Shown: positions 6,542-8,206 of the stretch, piece by piece
Numbering within the stretch: position 1 is the first letter of the stretch
How the letters are laid out: the number at the start of each line of letters is the position of its first letter
Source of the DNA: Candidatus Mediterraneibacter stercorigallinarum
Lineage (GTDB): Bacteria > Bacillota > Clostridia > Lachnospirales > Lachnospiraceae
Length of the DNA: 8,206 nucleotides
Direction: 5' to 3'
Assembly (NCBI GenBank): GCA_019116185.1
Contig: DXCD01000064.1
Span: 1 to 8,206, forward strand
Notes under the pieces: generated by a model
Database searches by the model: none
The model's input: the letters and a program-made list of their open reading frames with translations, nothing else
Told to the model about the DNA's origin: nothing
Position numbers and translations under genes: made by a program

Positions 6542-7947
6542 TATGCAGACATTGCGGAGCAACTATTCCCGATGATCAGATGGTCTGCCCCGAATGCGGC
6601 GCTGAAGTACAGATCGTGCCCGATTACAATCCGCTGGATGATGTCCTGGCAAGGGAAGTAAGAGGATCTGTGGAGGGCGCTACGCGGCAGATACAGACAG
6701 ATGATATCAGAAGATACAGAAGAGGAAACAGTGAGCAGAATGTGAATGCGACCCGTGTGCTCCAGCAGGAGGAGATGGACCGCATCCGCAGGAATTTGAG
6801 AAGTGGAACACCGAGAGGCACGGAAGGAAACCGAAGGAACTCGGCGGAGAGGCGCAATACAGGCGAGATACGCCGACAGCGCCAGAATACGGGAAGTACC
6901 CAGCGTCAGAGACAGAACACAGATGAACTGCGCCGGGTCCGTCAGAACACAGGGGATCCGAATCGTTCCAGGCAGAATACAAGTGAGTTAAAGCGTCAGC
7001 GTCAGCAGAAGCGGCTTGAAGCGGCAAAACGCAAGCGGCGAAATCTTCTTATTGCATTATTTGCTGTTCTTGCTCTTATTATAGCCGGGGTTGTTGTCGT
7101 ATATCAGAATTCTTATACCGGAATGATCAGAAAAGGATATAATGCGATACAGACCCGTGATTATACTGCGGCTGAACGATATTTTGAACGTGCGATTGTG
7201 AAAGACAAATCCCGCCCGGAAGCATATGTGGGATATGCGGAAGTCTATATCGATCAGGACGACCTGGAAAGTGCGGAAGAAGTATTTCAGGATGCTATTA
7301 AGACCCAGCCTACAAATGAAAAGCTTTACCAGGCTGCGATTGATTTCTATATGGATACCGAGCAGCCGGCCAAAATCTCAGAGCTTCTTCAGAACTGCGA
7401 GGACGAGGCGGTCCTGAATACGGTGTCAGAGTATATTTCTTCTGCGCCGGAATTCAGTCTGGAATCGGGAGTGTACAGTGAGGTACAGGAAATTACCATC
7501 ACTTCGGATACTGGCGGAGAGATTTATTATACTTTGGATGGCACAGATCCCACGGCAGAGACTGGAACACGATATGAAGAACCGATCCTGCTTCAGGATG
7601 AAGGAACGATCGAGATCAGAGCAGTGGCCATAAACAGCAAAGGAATACCAAGTGTCATTGAATCAAGTGAGTATACAATTGAATTTCCGATTGCGGATGC
7701 CCCGGCGGTAACGCCGTCTACCGGGAGATATAGGGAACCAGAACAGATCACGATCACTGTTCCGGAAGGATATACGGCATATTATACGACGGACGGCACG
7801 ACGCCGACCACTTCTTCAACGCAGTATACCGGTCCGGTCACCATGCCGGAAAATGCCCAGACAACTTTTAAAGCGGTGCTGGTGAACAATAATAACGGTA
7901 AAACAACAGGAGTGACTGAGAGGACTTATATTACAACGTCAGAATGA
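6538..7947 (+). CDS. Zinc-ribbon, single-pass membrane protein with TPR region and two chitobiase-C-terminal-like modules
   Basis: The protein has 469 residues and no function I can name. In order it shows a zinc ribbon with Cys3, Cys6, Cys17 and Cys20; a polar, Arg/Gln-rich linker with five 10-residue repeats (105-154); a basic stretch KRKRR then one membrane segment (170-188); a TPR-like helical region (about 199-300); and two beta-sandwich modules (about 304-383 and 387-467), each with a YYT-DGT-PT core. Those modules resemble the CHB_HEX_C/Fn3-associated families found in surface proteins. The positive charges before the membrane segment suggest an inside N-terminus and an outside TPR and C-terminus. 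The ATG at 6538 has AGGAGG at 6525-6530, 7 nt away, and begins directly at the zinc ribbon. An upstream TTG at 6502 would add 12 residues of folD-overlapping sequence with no ribosome binding site. It is the last gene before the terminator. A link to envelope sensing or cell-wall binding is inference. Confidence 0.85.
   Translation: MICRHCGATIPDDQMVCPECGAEVQIVPDYNPLDDVLAREVRGSVEGATRQIQTDDIRRYRRGNSEQNVNATRVLQQEEMDRIRRNLRSGTPRGTEGNRRNSAERRNTGEIRRQRQNTGSTQRQRQNTDELRRVRQNTGDPNRSRQNTSELKRQRQQKRLEAAKRKRRNLLIALFAVLALIIAGVVVVYQNSYTGMIRKGYNAIQTRDYTAAERYFERAIVKDKSRPEAYVGYAEVYIDQDDLESAEEVFQDAIKTQPTNEKLYQAAIDFYMDTEQPAKISELLQNCEDEAVLNTVSEYISSAPEFSLESGVYSEVQEITITSDTGGEIYYTLDGTDPTAETGTRYEEPILLQDEGTIEIRAVAINSKGIPSVIESSEYTIEFPIADAPAVTPSTGRYREPEQITITVPEGYTAYYTTDGTTPTTSSTQYTGPVTMPENAQTTFKAVLVNNNNGKTTGVTERTYITTSE
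6850..6999 (+). repeat. Five in-frame 30-bp tandem repeats in the zinc-ribbon gene
   Basis: Five units of 30 bp encode ten residues each: RRNTGEIRRQ, RQNTGSTQRQ, RQNTDELRRV, RQNTGDPNRS and RQNTSELKRQ. The first four positions (R, R or Q, N, T) are constant while the codons vary (AAT/AAC, ACA/ACG, CGC/CGT/AGA/AGG). The protein repeat is therefore better conserved than the DNA and is not a fresh expansion. It forms the cytoplasmic linker between zinc ribbon and membrane segment. Confidence 0.85.
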
Positions 7948-7962
7948 CGGAAAGAAGATAAT

Positions 7963-8021
7963 ACAACTCTGTTATTGGTGGAAAGACTTATGTATTTTTA
8001 ACAATAACAGGGTTGTTTTTT
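7963..8021 (+). terminator. Intrinsic terminator of the ftsK-fhs-folD-zinc-ribbon unit
   Basis: A 15-bp stem (7963-7977 with 8002-8016) has one T·G wobble (7968 with 8011) and a 24-nt loop, and runs straight into six T residues (8016-8021). It begins 16 nt after the zinc-ribbon gene stop. The stem is AT-rich but long. Confidence 0.85.
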
Positions 8022-8041
8022 GCCCAAAATAGAGTTATAAT
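8013..8041 (+). promoter_or_regulatory. Predicted sigma-A promoter of the alcohol dehydrogenase gene
   Basis: TTGTTT (8013-8018) and a perfect TATAAT (8036-8041) are spaced by 17 bp. The -35 lies inside the last bases of the preceding terminator stem and its T-tract. Transcription would start near 8048, giving a leader of about 37 nt. Confidence 0.75.
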
Positions 8042-8045
8042 GACC

Positions 8046-8063
8046 GTGTTAAAAAAATAACAA
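8046..8063 (+). promoter_or_regulatory. Probable Rex operator
   Basis: GTGTTAAAAAAATAACAA matches the Rex consensus TTGTTAA-N4-TTAACAA at 12 of 14 specified positions. Rex is a repressor released from DNA when NADH rises, and in Clostridia it commonly controls fermentative alcohol dehydrogenases. The site covers the predicted transcription start (about 8048), where binding would block initiation, and the gene it precedes fits the known regulon. Confidence 0.7.
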
Positions 8064-8084
8064 TACATAAAGGAGATGCTGGAA

Positions 8085-8206
8085 ATGAGCAGATTTTGTT
8101 TACCAAGAGACATTTACCATGGAAAAGGATGCCTTGAAGAGTTGAAAAACCTTAAAGGAAAAAAGGCAATCCTCGTCGTTGGCGGTGGCTCCATGAAGCG
8201 TCAGGG
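8085..8206 (+). CDS. Iron-containing alcohol dehydrogenase, N-terminal fragment (runs off the window)
   Basis: Only the first 40 codons and part of the next are present. The translation begins MSRFCLPRDIYHGKG, continues through LEELKNLKGKKAILVVGGG and reaches SMKRQ. This is the usual N-terminus of group III (iron-dependent) alcohol dehydrogenases such as butanol dehydrogenases, with the VVGGGS strand-turn of the NAD(P)-binding half. They reduce aldehydes to alcohols to re-oxidise NAD(P)H in fermentation. The metal ligands lie further on and cannot be checked. The ATG at 8085 lies 9 nt after AGGAG (8071-8075); an in-frame ATG at 8076 directly abuts the ribosome binding site and is unlikely. 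A promoter and a Rex-like operator precede it. Exact substrate is unknown. Confidence 0.85.
   Translation, partial: MSRFCLPRDIYHGKGCLEELKNLKGKKAILVVGGGSMKRQ

Noticed and set aside
6850..6999. CRISPR-like array
   Set aside because: The 30-bp units are head to tail with no spacers, are in frame, and are conserved at protein rather than DNA level.
7987..8004. Second Rex site in the terminator loop region
   Set aside because: TTAACAA at 7998-8004 is a perfect half-site, but the other half (7987-7993) does not match.

Overview
The window looks like chromosomal DNA of a low-to-moderate GC, anaerobic Firmicute, most likely a member of the Lachnospiraceae (Clostridia). The reasons are strong AGGAGG-type ribosome binding sites, ATG starts, a tepA–ftsK/spoIIIE gene pair (also adjacent in Bacillus subtilis), formate-tetrahydrofolate ligase next to folD, and an iron-containing alcohol dehydrogenase of the fermentative clostridial kind. 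The family placement is inference from protein style and gene order, not from a marker gene.

Layout. Positions 1 to about 590 hold no convincing gene. They hold nested, diverged inverted repeats. A 12-bp perfect outer stem (5-16 with 516-527) encloses two long imperfect hairpin arms, A (19-215) and B (about 250-513), like a three-way junction. A further diverged copy of the arm B sequence lies at 539-588. The left edge is cut by the window. From 656 to 7947 there are five complete genes on the + strand: a ClpP-like TepA peptidase, an FtsK/SpoIIIE DNA translocase, formate-tetrahydrofolate ligase (fhs), FolD, and a membrane protein with an N-terminal zinc ribbon, an arginine-rich repeat linker, a TPR region and two chitobiase-C-terminal-like modules. 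ftsK, fhs, folD and the zinc-ribbon gene are separated by 21 nt, 20 nt and a 4-nt ATGA overlap, so they are probably one transcript ending at a strong terminator (7963-8021). After it, a separate unit starts: a promoter, a probable Rex operator, and the first 122 nt of an iron-containing alcohol dehydrogenase that runs off the window.

How the genes work together. TepA and FtsK form a conserved neighbourhood rather than a known complex. Fhs and FolD catalyse consecutive steps: formate is ligated to tetrahydrofolate, then the product is cyclised to methenyl-THF and interconverted with methylene-THF. This feeds purine and one-carbon metabolism, or an acetogenic methyl branch if the organism has one. 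Regulation is partly visible. A shared 15-bp motif (14 of 15 identical) lies upstream of both tepA and ftsK, and at ftsK it overlaps a good promoter. The alcohol dehydrogenase has a Rex-like NADH-responsive operator at its predicted transcription start.

The least explained part is the 5' structured region, the best candidate for something undescribed. The coding part is mostly ordinary core metabolism and chromosome maintenance.
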